The translations under genes and the position numbers were made by a program. Shown piece by piece: positions 21,952 through 29,087 of a stretch of 29,087 nt of DNA. How positions within the stretch are numbered: position 1 is the first letter of the stretch; each line of letters opens with the position of its first letter. This DNA comes from Planctomycetota bacterium (GTDB lineage: Bacteria; Planctomycetota; Planctomycetia; Pirellulales; Thermoguttaceae). Under the pieces are notes generated by a model. That model had not been told where the DNA came from, did not search any database, and saw only the letters and a list, made by a program, of their open reading frames with translations. Where the stretch lies: positions 1 to 29,087 of the forward strand of contig JAHIKV010000153.1 of assembly GCA_018897395.1 (NCBI GenBank), in the 5' to 3' direction.

Positions 21952-22923
21952 TTGAATCCCATCCTAATCGCCGCCTTGGCGTTCATCGGAGTCGCCGCGA
22001 TCGTAGGCGGCGCGGCGCTGTTGTGGCGCGAAAAGCCGGTCAGCAAAATCGAGGACCGCCTCGACCTGTTGACCGGCGCCAACACCCCCGCCGCCGCCAA
22101 GGAGGGATTGACGAATGAGGCCAGCATCCTCGCGCAACCGCTGGACGACGGGCCGGGCATAGTCGAAACGTTCATGGAGCGGTTCGGCAACATCGGCCTC
22201 TTGTTCGAGCAGGCCGACACGAACCTGACGATAGTAAAACTGTTGGTGATTTCGGCGGTGACCGCGCTGCTGGGAATCAGCCTCGGCGTGGTGGCCCACG
22301 TCCACGCCGCCCTGCTGCCGTTGGTCGGGTTGCTGATGGGGCTGCTGCCGCTGATCTGGCTGCTCTGGCGACGTAAGCGGCGGCTGAAGGCCTTCGCCTC
22401 GCAATTACCCGACGCCTTGGAAATGATCTCCCGCACGCTCCGCGCCGGACAGAGCCTGGGCTTCGGCTTCAACATGGTCTCCACGGAAATGCCGTTGCCG
22501 ATCAGCAAGGAGTTCGGCCGCGTGTTCGAGGAACAAAACCTCGGCATCCAGATTGACGAAACCCTCCGCGACATGACCGAACGGATCCCCAACCTCGACC
22601 TGAAGTTCTTCGTCACGGCGTTGATCCTCCAGCGGCAGACCGGCGGCGACCTGGCCGAAATCCTCGACAAGATCGGGGCCCTGATCCGCGACCGCTTCCG
22701 TATATGGGGACAGGTCCAGGCGTTGACGGGCGAAGGACGCCTCTCGGGCGTAGTCCTGCTGGCGCTCCCCTTCGTGCTGTTTGTCGCCGTATATCAACTG
22801 AACCCCGAGTACGTGATGGTGCTGTTCAACGATCCGTTGGGCACGAAAATGTTGGCCGTGGGGGCCATCATGCAGGTCATCGGAGCGCTGGTTATCCGCA
22901 AGATCGTCAACATCAAAGTATAA
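21952..22923 (+). CDS. tadB: Tad inner-membrane platform protein TadB
   Basis: Type II secretion F-like membrane protein of 323 residues. Hydrophobic segments occur at the N-terminus (LIAALAFIGVAAIVGGAALL), near residues 85-145 (LLVISAVTALLGISLGVVAH; LVGLLMGLLPLIWLLW) and at the C-terminus. The T2SSF core reads LPDALEMISRTLRAGQSLGF and FFVTALILQRQTGGDLAEIL. The start is a TTG with GGAGG nine bases upstream and three bases after the cpaF stop. Confidence 0.93.
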   Translation: MNPILIAALAFIGVAAIVGGAALLWREKPVSKIEDRLDLLTGANTPAAAKEGLTNEASILAQPLDDGPGIVETFMERFGNIGLLFEQADTNLTIVKLLVISAVTALLGISLGVVAHVHAALLPLVGLLMGLLPLIWLLWRRKRRLKAFASQLPDALEMISRTLRAGQSLGFGFNMVSTEMPLPISKEFGRVFEEQNLGIQIDETLRDMTERIPNLDLKFFVTALILQRQTGGDLAEILDKIGALIRDRFRIWGQVQALTGEGRLSGVVLLALPFVLFVAVYQLNPEYVMVLFNDPLGTKMLAVGAIMQVIGALVIRKIVNIKV

Positions 22924-22931
22924 ACAAATAC

Positions 22932-23071
22932 CTTGTTCCCACGCTCCGCGTGGGAACACACTGCCCGGACGCTCCGCGTCCGATGCGGTGAAGGAACGAT
23001 TCATACTCGATGGCTGCGCGGGGGACGCGGAGCGTCCCTCCAGTGCGTTCCCATGCGGAGCATGGGAACGA
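22932..23071. repeat. Palindromic repeats between tadB and tadC, CCACGCTCCGCGTGGGAAC family
   Basis: CTTGTTCCCACGCTCCGCGT then GGGAAC, inner CCGGACGCTCCGCGTCCG and GGGGACGCGGAGCGTCCCTC, and GCGTTCCCATGCGGAGCATG then GGAACG. Same family as 13110-13222. Confidence 0.88.
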
Positions 23072-23158
23072 GCGAACTTGATGTCGCGTGACATACAACT
23101 GCCACCCCAACATTGGTATACAAAACCGCGGCCGGCGGCCACACCGGAACAAAAAACC

Positions 23159-24136
23159 ATGATCTTCGCAGAGAGTCTGATCAATTTAGAGAGTTTGGTG
23201 CCGCCGGCGTTGTTCATCGCCTTCGCCGCGCTGGCGTGGTGGGGGCTGGACTTCATGGCAGCGGGAAAAACTCGTGCCGCCGAACGCCTGGATGAATTGA
23301 AAGACCCCGGCAAACGCCGCAAGGCGGCCGCGGGAAGCGCGCTGAAGCAGACCGACACCTTCACGAGAATGTTGGAGCGGGCCTCGCCCTCCCTGGCAAA
23401 GCCCTTGCAGCCGAAAAACGAGGTGGAACTCGGAAAACTAAGGACCAAACTCGCCGTCGCCGGCTTCCGAAGCGAATCGGCCGGAAGCATCTTCCTGGGA
23501 TTGAAATTCGCCGGACTCGTGGCCGGACTGCTGCTCGGAGGCGGGACCATAACCTCCTTCCGAGGAGTCAACCAAAGCTCGTTGATCTGGTCCGTCGGCC
23601 TGGCGGGATTGCTCTTCTACCTGCCCGATCTGATCGTCAGATACCTCGGCAGCCGCCGAAAGCAGGCGATCTTCCTGGCACTGCCCGACGCGCTGGATAT
23701 GATGGTGGTTTGCGTTGAGGCCGGTTTGGGGCTCGACCAGGCAATGCGAAAAGTGGCCGTCGAAATGAAGAAAACCTATCGCGTCTTGGCCGAGGAGTTC
23801 TCGATCAGCAACTTCCAGTTGCAGATGGGCCGCCAACGCACGGAAGTGCTCCACGAGTTGGGGGCGAGGACCGGCGTCTCGGACCTCCGCTCCCTCTCGG
23901 CGGTGCTGATCCAGGCCGACCGGTTCGGCAGCAGCATCGCCCAGGCGCTCCGCACCCAGAGCGACTCGATGCGCATCCGGCGGCGTCAGCTCGCCGAAGA
24001 GAAGGCGGCAAAAACCGCCGTAAAGTTGGTCTTCCCGCTGGTGTTGTTCATCTTTCCGGGCATATTCGTGGTGCTGGTCGGTCCGGCCGCGATCACCATA
24101 ATCCGCCAGATGTTCCCGATGTTGAGCGGGGGGTGA
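23159..24136 (+). CDS. tadC: Tad inner-membrane platform protein TadC
   Basis: Second T2SSF-domain membrane protein of the Tad system, 325 residues, pairing with TadB. It has an N-terminal helix (PPALFIAFAALAWWGLDFMA), a central pair (FLGLKFAGLVAGLLLGGGTI; LIWSVGLAGLLFYLPDLIVR), the T2SSF core LPDALDMMVVCVEAGLGLDQ and AVLIQADRFGSSIAQALRTQ, and a C-terminal helix (LVFPLVLFIFPGIFVVLVGP). The ATG at 23159 is chosen because upstream in-frame codons run through repeat sequence; the ribosome binding site is weak. Last gene of the Tad cluster in the window. Confidence 0.93.
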   Translation: MIFAESLINLESLVPPALFIAFAALAWWGLDFMAAGKTRAAERLDELKDPGKRRKAAAGSALKQTDTFTRMLERASPSLAKPLQPKNEVELGKLRTKLAVAGFRSESAGSIFLGLKFAGLVAGLLLGGGTITSFRGVNQSSLIWSVGLAGLLFYLPDLIVRYLGSRRKQAIFLALPDALDMMVVCVEAGLGLDQAMRKVAVEMKKTYRVLAEEFSISNFQLQMGRQRTEVLHELGARTGVSDLRSLSAVLIQADRFGSSIAQALRTQSDSMRIRRRQLAEEKAAKTAVKLVFPLVLFIFPGIFVVLVGPAAITIIRQMFPMLSGG

Positions 24137-24240
24137 TGTGCAACGCCGTCTTGCCCGGCGGTGCGGGTATGTAGTAGTATATCCGGCTCGGCGCACCGAC
24201 CCAAAAATAAACTTGCACGATATTGGGTGGATGCCGCCCG

Positions 24241-24321
24241 TTTAGCCCCGGCGTCCACGCCGGGAACATAATGTCTATTTCCCGCTGCGTTGCGCCCCCG
24301 GCGTGGACGCCGGGGCTAAAC
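24241..24321. repeat. Inverted pair of the CCGGCGTGGACGCCGG repeat
   Basis: GTTTAGCCCCGGCGTCCACG then CCGGG (24240-24264) faces CCCGGCGTGGACGCCGGGGC then TAAACG (24297-24322). These are the same bases as the coding units in cpaC, here in inverted orientation. Confidence 0.92.
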
Positions 24322-24365
24322 GGGTTTTCCCGGAATCACGCAAGTTCATTTAACCTCGATCCATA

Positions 24366-25811
24366 ATGTCCCGCGATCCGTTGCAAGATGTTCGAGACCA
24401 ATACGACGTCGTCGTGATCGGCGGCGGACTGGGCGGCATGACCGCCGCCAACGTCCTCGCCCGCGCCGGTCGCCGCGTGCTCCTGGCCGAGCAACACTTC
24501 AAGCTGGGCGGTCTGGCCACCTGGTTCCGACGCGGCGAGCGGATATTCGACGTCTCACTGCACGGCTTTCCGGTGGGTATGATAAAGAGCTGCCGCCGCT
24601 ACTGGAACGCCGAGATCGCCGATTCGATCGTCCAGTTGAAGGACATTCGCTTCGACAACCCGATGTTTTCGCTGTCGACCACCTTCGACCGCGTGGATTT
24701 TACCCGGCTGTTGGTCGAGCGGTTCCAAGTCCCGCCGGAAAAGGTCGAAGAGTTTTTCGACGCGGCGCGGAACATGAACTTCTACGACGATCAGACCCTC
24801 ACCGTCGGCCGGCTTTTCGAGCGGTTCTTTCCCGGCCGCGAGGACCTGGTCCGGCTGCTGATGGAGCCGATTACCTACGCCAACGGCTCGACCCTGGAAG
24901 ACCCGGCGCTGAGCTACGGAATCGTGTTCTCGAACTTCATGTCGAAGGGGGTCTACACCTTCCGCGACGGCACCGACCAGCTGATTCGGCTGATGGGGCT
25001 GGAACTGAAAAAAAACGGCGTGGACGTATGCCTCCGATGCCCGGCCGATAATATCCACGTCGATAAAGAAAAAAAGGTCGAGGGCGTTACAATCGACGGC
25101 CGGCGAATCAACACCAGGGCAATCGTCTCCAACGCCAATCTGCTGGGTACGATCTTCAACCTCGTCGGTCCCGAACACTGGGACGAGGATTTCCTGGAGC
25201 AGGCCCGCGCGGTCCGCCTGAACAACTCCAGCACGCAGGTCTACATGGCCCTGAAGCCCGACGCGCCCATCGAGCGCGGCCAATGCGGCGACCTGCTGTT
25301 CAGCTCGACCGCCCCGACGTTTCGGACCGAATCGCTGCTGAGCCGCGACATCACCAGCCGCACTTATTCATTCTACTACCCCGATACCCGGCCGAGCCTC
25401 GGGCGTTGTGTGATCGTGGCCGGCACCAACGCCAATTACGGCGACTGGGCCGGGCTGTCGAAGGAAGACTATCTGGCCGGCAAGCGAGACCTGATCGAAA
25501 GCGCGCTCGCGGCCATCGAGAAGTACGTGCCCGACGTCCGCGACCGGCTGGACTACGTCGAGGCCGCCACGCCGCTGACGTTCGAGCGATACACGAAACA
25601 CCTCGGCGGGGCCAGCTTCGGCACGAAATTCGAGGGTCTGGCCGTAAGCCGGGCCTTGCCCGAACACGTCGCAGGACTGTATCATGCCGGAAGCGTGGGC
25701 ATCATCATGTCCGGCTGGCTGGGCGCGGTCAACTACGGTGTGATCGTGGCCAACGACGTGGACGCCTTCTTAATGGGGGACGAGGGGCGGGGGGCGGGGG
25801 GCGAGAAATGA
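24366..25811 (+). CDS. Phytoene-desaturase-like FAD-dependent oxidoreductase
   Basis: FAD-dependent oxidoreductase of 481 residues of the CrtI/carotene-isomerase type. The N-terminal dinucleotide fold shows VVIGGGLGGMTAANVLARAG and RRVLLAEQHFKLGGLATWFR. The C-terminal FAD-contact region is LYHAGSVGIIMSGWLGAVNY. No other carotenoid gene is next to it. The following genes are a FabZ and a FabI-like reductase, so its substrate may be an acyl chain or a polyene rather than phytoene; this is inference from context. The last residues (GDEGRGAGGEK) come from a G-rich run and may be dispensable. The start at 24366 has no strong ribosome binding site. Confidence 0.85.
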   Translation: MSRDPLQDVRDQYDVVVIGGGLGGMTAANVLARAGRRVLLAEQHFKLGGLATWFRRGERIFDVSLHGFPVGMIKSCRRYWNAEIADSIVQLKDIRFDNPMFSLSTTFDRVDFTRLLVERFQVPPEKVEEFFDAARNMNFYDDQTLTVGRLFERFFPGREDLVRLLMEPITYANGSTLEDPALSYGIVFSNFMSKGVYTFRDGTDQLIRLMGLELKKNGVDVCLRCPADNIHVDKEKKVEGVTIDGRRINTRAIVSNANLLGTIFNLVGPEHWDEDFLEQARAVRLNNSSTQVYMALKPDAPIERGQCGDLLFSSTAPTFRTESLLSRDITSRTYSFYYPDTRPSLGRCVIVAGTNANYGDWAGLSKEDYLAGKRDLIESALAAIEKYVPDVRDRLDYVEAATPLTFERYTKHLGGASFGTKFEGLAVSRALPEHVAGLYHAGSVGIIMSGWLGAVNYGVIVANDVDAFLMGDEGRGAGGEK

Positions 25812-25880
25812 GGGATGGGCACTTCAGTGCCCATTGAAACTTGAAACAGACCCGATTTACCGCTTGCGGTTTCGCAATAG

Positions 25881-26306
25881 ATGAACAAACAAGAAATACT
25901 CGACGCCATTCCACACCGCGACCCCTTCCTGATGGTCGACGAGGTGATCGAGCGCTCCGACCGGCGGATCGTCGGCGTCAAGACGTTCGACGGCCGCGAG
26001 TGGTTCTTCGCGGGACATTACCCCGACTACCCGTTGGTGCCGGGCGTGCTGCTTTGCGAGGCGGCGATGCAGTGCGGGGCGATCCTTCTCGCGGGGCATT
26101 TCACGGCCGACGTGGGAAAGGTGCCGGTGGCTACACGAATCAACAACGTCCGCTTCAAGCGCATGGTCCGCCCCGGCGAAAAAATCGTCATGGAAGTGGA
26201 ACTGACCGAGCGGCTGGCAGACGCCTTTTTTCTCAATGCCAAAGTGTCGGTAGACGGCCAGGCGGCGGTGCGGTTCGAGTTCGCCTGCACGGCGGCGGAA
26301 AAATAG
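25881..26306 (+). CDS. fabZ: 3-hydroxyacyl-ACP dehydratase FabZ-like
   Basis: Hot-dog-fold dehydratase of 141 residues converting 3-hydroxyacyl-ACP to trans-2-enoyl-ACP. The N-terminal IPHRDPFLMVDEVIE is typical of FabZ. The active-site stretch GHYPDYPLVPGVLLCEAAMQ carries the catalytic pair H46 and E60. FKRMVRPGEKIVMEVEL follows as expected. It begins 69 bases after the oxidoreductase gene. Given the neighbours it may serve a dedicated pathway; whether another FabZ exists in the genome cannot be seen. Confidence 0.93.
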   Translation: MNKQEILDAIPHRDPFLMVDEVIERSDRRIVGVKTFDGREWFFAGHYPDYPLVPGVLLCEAAMQCGAILLAGHFTADVGKVPVATRINNVRFKRMVRPGEKIVMEVELTERLADAFFLNAKVSVDGQAAVRFEFACTAAEK

Positions 26307-26381
26307 TGGCTAGTGGTTAGTGGCTAGTGGCTAGTGGCTAGTGGTTAGTTTTCAGTTCTCGTGAAACTACTATCCGACCAC
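26307..26381. repeat. TAGTGGCTAGTGGTTAG tandem units, left side
   Basis: Seven-base units AGTGGCT and AGTGGTT repeat head to tail at 26307-26348. Their reverse complements (CCACTAACCACTAGCCACTA) repeat at 26511-26568. Together they flank the TAGTGCTCTGTC element. Confidence 0.85.
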
Positions 26382-26513
26382 TAGTGCTCTGTCAATCGTG
26401 TAGTGATAGGTTGGGGCGGCAGTTGTACTGCCGCCCCGTATCACCGTCCATCGGGGTGGCAGTACAACTGCCACCCCAACAAAACCCATCAAATCACGAT
26501 TGACAGAGCACTA
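26382..26513. mobile_element. MITE-like element with TAGTGCTCTGTC termini, copy 1
   Basis: A 132-base element with perfect 19-base terminal inverted repeats, TAGTGCTCTGTCAATCGTG (26382-26400) and its complement (26495-26513). An inner pair, TTGGGGCGGCAGTTGTACTG then CCGCCCC and GGGGTGGCAGTACAACTGCC then ACCCCAA, makes a nested palindrome. It has no coding capacity. A relative is at 28941-29062. Confidence 0.85.
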
Positions 26514-26572
26514 ACCACTAGCCACTAGCCACTAGCCACTAACCACTAGCCACTAGCCACTAACCACTCTTC

Positions 26573-27373
26573 ATGGACTTCCTCCAACTCACCGACAAAA
26601 CGATCCTGATCTTCGGGCTGGCCAACCGCAAGAGCGCCGCGTGGCACATCGGCCGAGTACTGTCCGAGGCGGGCGCACAATGCGTCTACGTCGTCCAGAA
26701 CGAACAGCTCCGCGGCGTCGCGGCCGAACTGCTCGGCAACGCGGAGATTTTCGTCTGCGACGTGGAACGGGAGGAGCAGATCGCCCGGCTCCGCGACGAG
26801 CTTGCCCTGCGCGGCGGGCGGTTCCACGGAATGGTCCACTCGATCGCCTTCGCCGATTACTCCGACGGAGTGAAACCGTTTCACGAGACCTCGAAGAAGG
26901 CTTTCTTGCAGGCTATGGACGTTTCCTGCTACTCGCTGACGGCCTTGTCCAACGCGCTGAAGGATCTGTTCGACCCGGACGCCTCGGTGGTGACGATCTC
27001 GATCTCCACTACTCGGATGGCCAGCGAAAGCTACGGATACATGGCCCCGATCAAGGCCGCGTTGGACTCGTCGTTGGCGTTTCTGGCCAAATCGTTCAGC
27101 CGCTTCTCGCGTATCCGCTTCAACGCGGTGGCGCCGGGCCTGTTGAAGACCTCCGCTTCGGCGGGCATCCCCGGCTACGTGGACTCATACCTCTACGCCG
27201 AACAGGTGATCCCGCGCCGCCAGGCGGTGCGGACCGAGGAAGTCGCCAACGCGGCGGCGTTCCTGCTCAGCCCCCGTTCGGCCGGCATCAATGCCCAGCG
27301 GATAGTCGTCGACGCCGGTATGTCGATAAACTATTTCGACCGCGACCTAATCGAACGGGCCATGCGGCCATGA
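26573..27373 (+). CDS. FabI-like enoyl-ACP reductase
   Basis: NAD(P)H-dependent reductase of the FabI/SDR type, 266 residues, expected to reduce trans-2-enoyl-ACP. The nucleotide-binding start is ILIFGLANRKSAAWHIGRVL, then CDVEREEQIA and HSIAFADYSD, as in FabI. The catalytic Tyr and Lys are Y154 and K161 (YGYMAPIK). The second FabI tyrosine, ten residues upstream of the catalytic Tyr (Y146 in the E. coli enzyme), is not present: the aligned position is I144 (TISISTTRMASESY). So this may be a specialised or paralogous reductase. The C-terminal DAGMSINYFDRDLI is normal. It follows fabZ with a MITE-like element between them. Confidence 0.88.
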   Translation: MDFLQLTDKTILIFGLANRKSAAWHIGRVLSEAGAQCVYVVQNEQLRGVAAELLGNAEIFVCDVEREEQIARLRDELALRGGRFHGMVHSIAFADYSDGVKPFHETSKKAFLQAMDVSCYSLTALSNALKDLFDPDASVVTISISTTRMASESYGYMAPIKAALDSSLAFLAKSFSRFSRIRFNAVAPGLLKTSASAGIPGYVDSYLYAEQVIPRRQAVRTEEVANAAAFLLSPRSAGINAQRIVVDAGMSINYFDRDLIERAMRP

Positions 27374-27381
27374 GCTTCCCC

Positions 27382-27408
27382 TGGTTCCCACGCAGAGCGT
27401 GGGAACCA
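27382..27408. repeat. TTCCCACGCAGAGCGTGGGAA palindrome, copy 3
   Basis: TGGTTCCCACGCAGAGCGTG then GGAACCA: a near-perfect palindrome ten bases after the FabI-like stop. It may act as a transcript end, but it has no T-tract. Confidence 0.88.
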
Positions 27409-27493
27409 GGAAATATCGCCGAAACTATCTGCTCCCGACGGTGTTTATAACATCGTAGAGCGGTTACAGTGCCTTGTTGCACAAGAATTTATG

Positions 27494-27528
27494 GGTGGCA
27501 CGTCCTGAGGAACGAAGGGTGTGCCACC
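27494..27528. repeat. GGTGGCACG...CGTGCCACC family repeat
   Basis: GGTGGCACGTCCTGAGGAAC then GAAGGGTGTGCCACC. Non-coding relative of the block translated in the YfhO-like gene. Confidence 0.8.
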
Positions 27529-27633
27529 AAAACAGGGTTGCCGTAGCCGCTGCAAGCATGGGCCGCTGTTGGATTGTCCGCCGAGGACAGGCAGCCGCTC
27601 CAACTTGAAGGTTCGGAGCAAAGGAGACGCAAA

Positions 27634-28131
27634 ATGAAAGTTCTAAGTGCAGTATTGGCGTTGGCCGTGTCGTTGGCGATCGTCGGCAACCTTTCGGCCG
27701 AGGAGAAAAAGAAGGGCAAGTATCCCGACCGCCCGACGATCGGCGGGATGCGCATGTTCGAGGGATTGGACCTCAGCGAAGAACAGAAGGCGAATTTCAA
27801 GGAACTGTGGAAGGAGTACCTTCCGAAGCTGAAGGCAGTTGGCGAGAAATTGAGGGACATCCTGACCGAGGAGCAGAAAACGGCCCGCGCCGAGGCCCGA
27901 AAGGCCGCCATTGAAGCCGGCAAGAAAGGCAAGGAGGTCCGAGACGCCGTTCAGGATGCGGTCAAACTCACCGACGAGCAAAAGGCCAAGTTCGCGGAGC
28001 TACAAAAGGAAATGCAAGCGTTGCGGAAAAAAATGCGCGAGAAAGGCATGGAGATTCTGACGCCCGAGCAGAAGGAAATTCTGAAAAAGAAGTTTGAAAG
28101 CCGGAAGAAACACAAAGCAGAAGAAAAGTAA
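27634..28131 (+). CDS. Spy/CpxP-like exported LTxxQ-motif protein
   Basis: Small exported protein of 165 residues. The signal peptide is MKVLSAVLALAVSLAIVGNL then SAEE. The rest is helical and highly charged with repeated LTxEQK-type motifs: LSEEQKANFKELWKEY, LTEEQKTARAEARK, LTDEQKAKFAELQKEM and LTPEQKEILKKKF. This is the pattern of Spy/CpxP-like proteins, which are periplasmic chaperones or metal/stress sensors. The planctomycete members have not been tied to a function. The start is set by AAGGAG about eight bases before the ATG. Single-gene unit. Confidence 0.87.
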   Translation: MKVLSAVLALAVSLAIVGNLSAEEKKKGKYPDRPTIGGMRMFEGLDLSEEQKANFKELWKEYLPKLKAVGEKLRDILTEEQKTARAEARKAAIEAGKKGKEVRDAVQDAVKLTDEQKAKFAELQKEMQALRKKMREKGMEILTPEQKEILKKKFESRKKHKAEEK

Positions 28132-28219
28132 AACCCGACGACGCCGGCCGGCTTCGATTGTCAGTTCTCTGATAGCAATAGCGAACGAAGTCGGGACGAC
28201 ATATGATTTCCCACACGTT

Positions 28220-28246
28220 GGGACGGGAGTTGTACTCCCGTCCCAT
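28220..28246. repeat. TGGGACGGGAGTTGTACTCCCGTCCCA palindrome
   Basis: TTGGGACGGGAGTTGTACTC then CCGTCCCA is a near-perfect inverted repeat between convergent genes. Its GAGTTGTACTC-type core is similar to the core of the MITE-like element at 26382. Confidence 0.8.
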
Positions 28247-28322
28247 TCGTGAATTCAGGGATGGCAGTTCACCTACCACCCCACTCCAACAGGCAACTGC
28301 CGTCCTTCCCTTTCGCCGGCAA

Positions 28323-28718
28323 TCACAGTTCGCGGATGGCCTGATACGAGACCAGCCGCCCGCGATTGCATCCGGGGCAACACTCGGCCATCTCTTTCCA
28401 ATCTGCCGGCGAGGCGAGATTCGACGCCCAAAAGGGCCACGTGCGGCACTGACGGGGCCGAGCGTCGTAGCCCCGGCACTTGCGGGTCTTGGCGTCGAAC
28501 AGAACGCAATCGCCGTTGGCCCGCTCGATGAGGCTCTTGCGTATCCCCACCGTTCGGGCGCATTGCCGCTCGAACTCCTCGACCCGCAGACCGAGAGCGT
28601 CGGCCAGGGCCTTGATTTCGGCCCGGTTGACCCAGACGTAGCCCGGCTCTCCGGTGCAGCAGCCGCCGCAACCGGTGCAGGAAAACCTCAGTCCGTCGCT
28701 ATACCAATGTTGGATCAT
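28323..28718 (-). CDS. YkgJ family cysteine-cluster protein
   Basis: Protein of 131 residues with the zinc- or iron-chelating cysteine pattern of the YkgJ/DUF3109 group. Near the N-terminus it has FSCTGCGGCCTGEPGYVW. In the middle are CVLFDAKTRKCRGYDARPRQ and CRTWPFW, and towards the end MAECCPGCNRGRLVS. Function is unproven in the family. The start is uncertain: ATG 28718 (MIQHWYSDGL) fits the family, and ATG 28739 adds seven residues; neither has a clear ribosome binding site. It follows the dehydrogenase stub by only a few bases, so they were once one operon. Confidence 0.88.
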   Translation of the reverse strand: MIQHWYSDGLRFSCTGCGGCCTGEPGYVWVNRAEIKALADALGLRVEEFERQCARTVGIRKSLIERANGDCVLFDAKTRKCRGYDARPRQCRTWPFWASNLASPADWKEMAECCPGCNRGRLVSYQAIREL

Positions 28719-28743
28719 TCCATTCACGAGGATAATCATCTTC

Positions 28744-28892
28744 TTATGAAGAATCAACCCGCGCGAGATCATCGACTTTGCCGGCATGGAATTCGGCGAT
28801 GTCCGCCAGGCAGGCGCGGGCCATGCGGCAGTCGGCTTCCACCGTGTTGGAGCCGACGTGCGGCGTGAGCACGACGCAGTAGTAGTAGGCCG
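28744..28892 (-). pseudogene. C-terminal stub of a D-isomer-specific 2-hydroxyacid dehydrogenase
   Basis: On the minus strand the sequence before TAA 28744 reads YYYCVVLTPHVGSNTVEADC then RMARACLADIAEFHAGKVDD. This is the C-terminal part of the NAD-binding and catalytic region of 2-hydroxyacid dehydrogenases, with the catalytic His in TPHVGSNT. Upstream of it the frame runs into palindromic sequence (28888-28940) and then meets a TAA inside the MITE-like element. No start or N-terminal domain is seen within the window, so the gene is interrupted here; whether the rest exists beyond 29087 cannot be told. Confidence 0.8.
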
Positions 28893-28940
28893 GGTCGGGA
28901 CCCGGCACGGCCGGGCAAAATGCCGGGTTACAACCCGGCC
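28888..28940. repeat. Palindromic block GGCCGGGTCGGGACCCGGC
   Basis: GGCCGGGTCGGGACCCGGC and GGCCGGGCAAAATGCCGGGT then TACAACCCGGCC form overlapping hairpins directly beside the MITE-like element and the dehydrogenase stub. Confidence 0.85.
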
Positions 28941-29062
28941 TAGTGCTCTGTCCAAGTTGAAATTACGGGTGCCACGGTTGGCTTGTCCAACCGTGTTTCC
29001 GGCACTGCTGGACAAGCCAGCAGTGGCACCCAACGTGTAAAGTCGAGATGGACAGACCACTA
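28941..29062. mobile_element. MITE-like element with TAGTGCTCTGTC termini, copy 2
   Basis: A 122-base element whose ends TAGTGCTCTGTCCA (28941-28954) and TGGACAGACCACTA (29049-29062) are inverted repeats with one mismatch. An inner palindrome (GGGTGCCACGGTTGGCTTGT then CCAACC, and GGCACTGCTGGACAAGCCAG then CAGTGGCACCC) fills the middle. Same architecture as 26382-26513 but different inner sequence. Confidence 0.85.
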
Positions 29063-29087
29063 GGTAACGGCGAAGCCCAAGTGACGC

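Noticed and set aside
22988..23158. N-terminal extension of TadC of 57 residues
   Set aside because: It is encoded by palindromic repeat sequence without a ribosome binding site, and the TadC family begins near the ATG at 23159. Unlike the other cases, there is no sign that it is translated.
26382..26513. Possible insertion sequence
   Set aside because: No reading frame for a transposase fits in 132 bases, so only a non-autonomous element can be claimed.

Overview
The window looks like a chromosomal segment of a planctomycete, probably from the Pirellulales or a relative. This is inferred from gene content, not from a marker gene. The supporting signs are a DUF1559 pseudopilin-like protein with an H-X9-DG motif, a PEP-CTERM protein, a Flp/Tad pilus operon of the usual planctomycete make-up, high GC, and GC-rich palindromic repeats in nearly every intergenic gap. 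No rRNA, tRNA, CRISPR array, transposase or phage gene was seen.

Layout. Bases 1-6050 are on the minus strand: hemE; a PEP-CTERM protein; a DUF1559 protein preceded by a clear cobalamin riboswitch (3324-3507); a YfdX-family exported protein; and an exported protein of unknown function. Bases 6171-6387 hold a probable decayed reading frame. Bases 6648-9316 (plus) carry miaB and a polytopic membrane protein overlapping it by a TTGA junction. Bases 9417-13036 (minus) carry a YfhO-like membrane protein and a GtrB-like glycosyltransferase overlapping by ATGA. A 60-residue zinc-ribbon membrane protein with its own terminator follows on the minus strand. Bases 14035-24136 (plus) are a Tad/Flp pilus locus: a c-di-GMP-I (GEMM) riboswitch, the Flp pilin, a terminator, a 36-residue membrane peptide, CpaA peptidase, TadE, CpaB, CpaC secretin, CpaE, CpaF ATPase, TadB and TadC. 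Bases 24366-27373 (plus) encode a phytoene-desaturase-like oxidoreductase, a FabZ dehydratase and a divergent FabI-like reductase, suggesting a dedicated acyl or polyene step. A Spy/CpxP-like protein follows. The window ends with a YkgJ-type cysteine-cluster protein and the C-terminal stub of a 2-hydroxyacid dehydrogenase (minus) cut off by repeat elements.

Main novelty. At least ten families of palindromic repeats are spread through the window, and several sit in frame inside genes, where they are translated into linker-like peptides. These are two in miaB, one in the GtrB-like transferase, one at the end of cpaB (with the stop codon supplied by a further repeat), a four-copy 36-bp tandem array at the end of cpaC, and one block in the YfhO-like protein. 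The same 24-bp palindrome encodes the same peptide, TGETPVPP, in two unrelated proteins. This resembles in principle the translated palindromic elements known from Rickettsia. Two riboswitches controlling surface or pilin-like genes, one for cobalamin and one for c-di-GMP, are the other strong observations.
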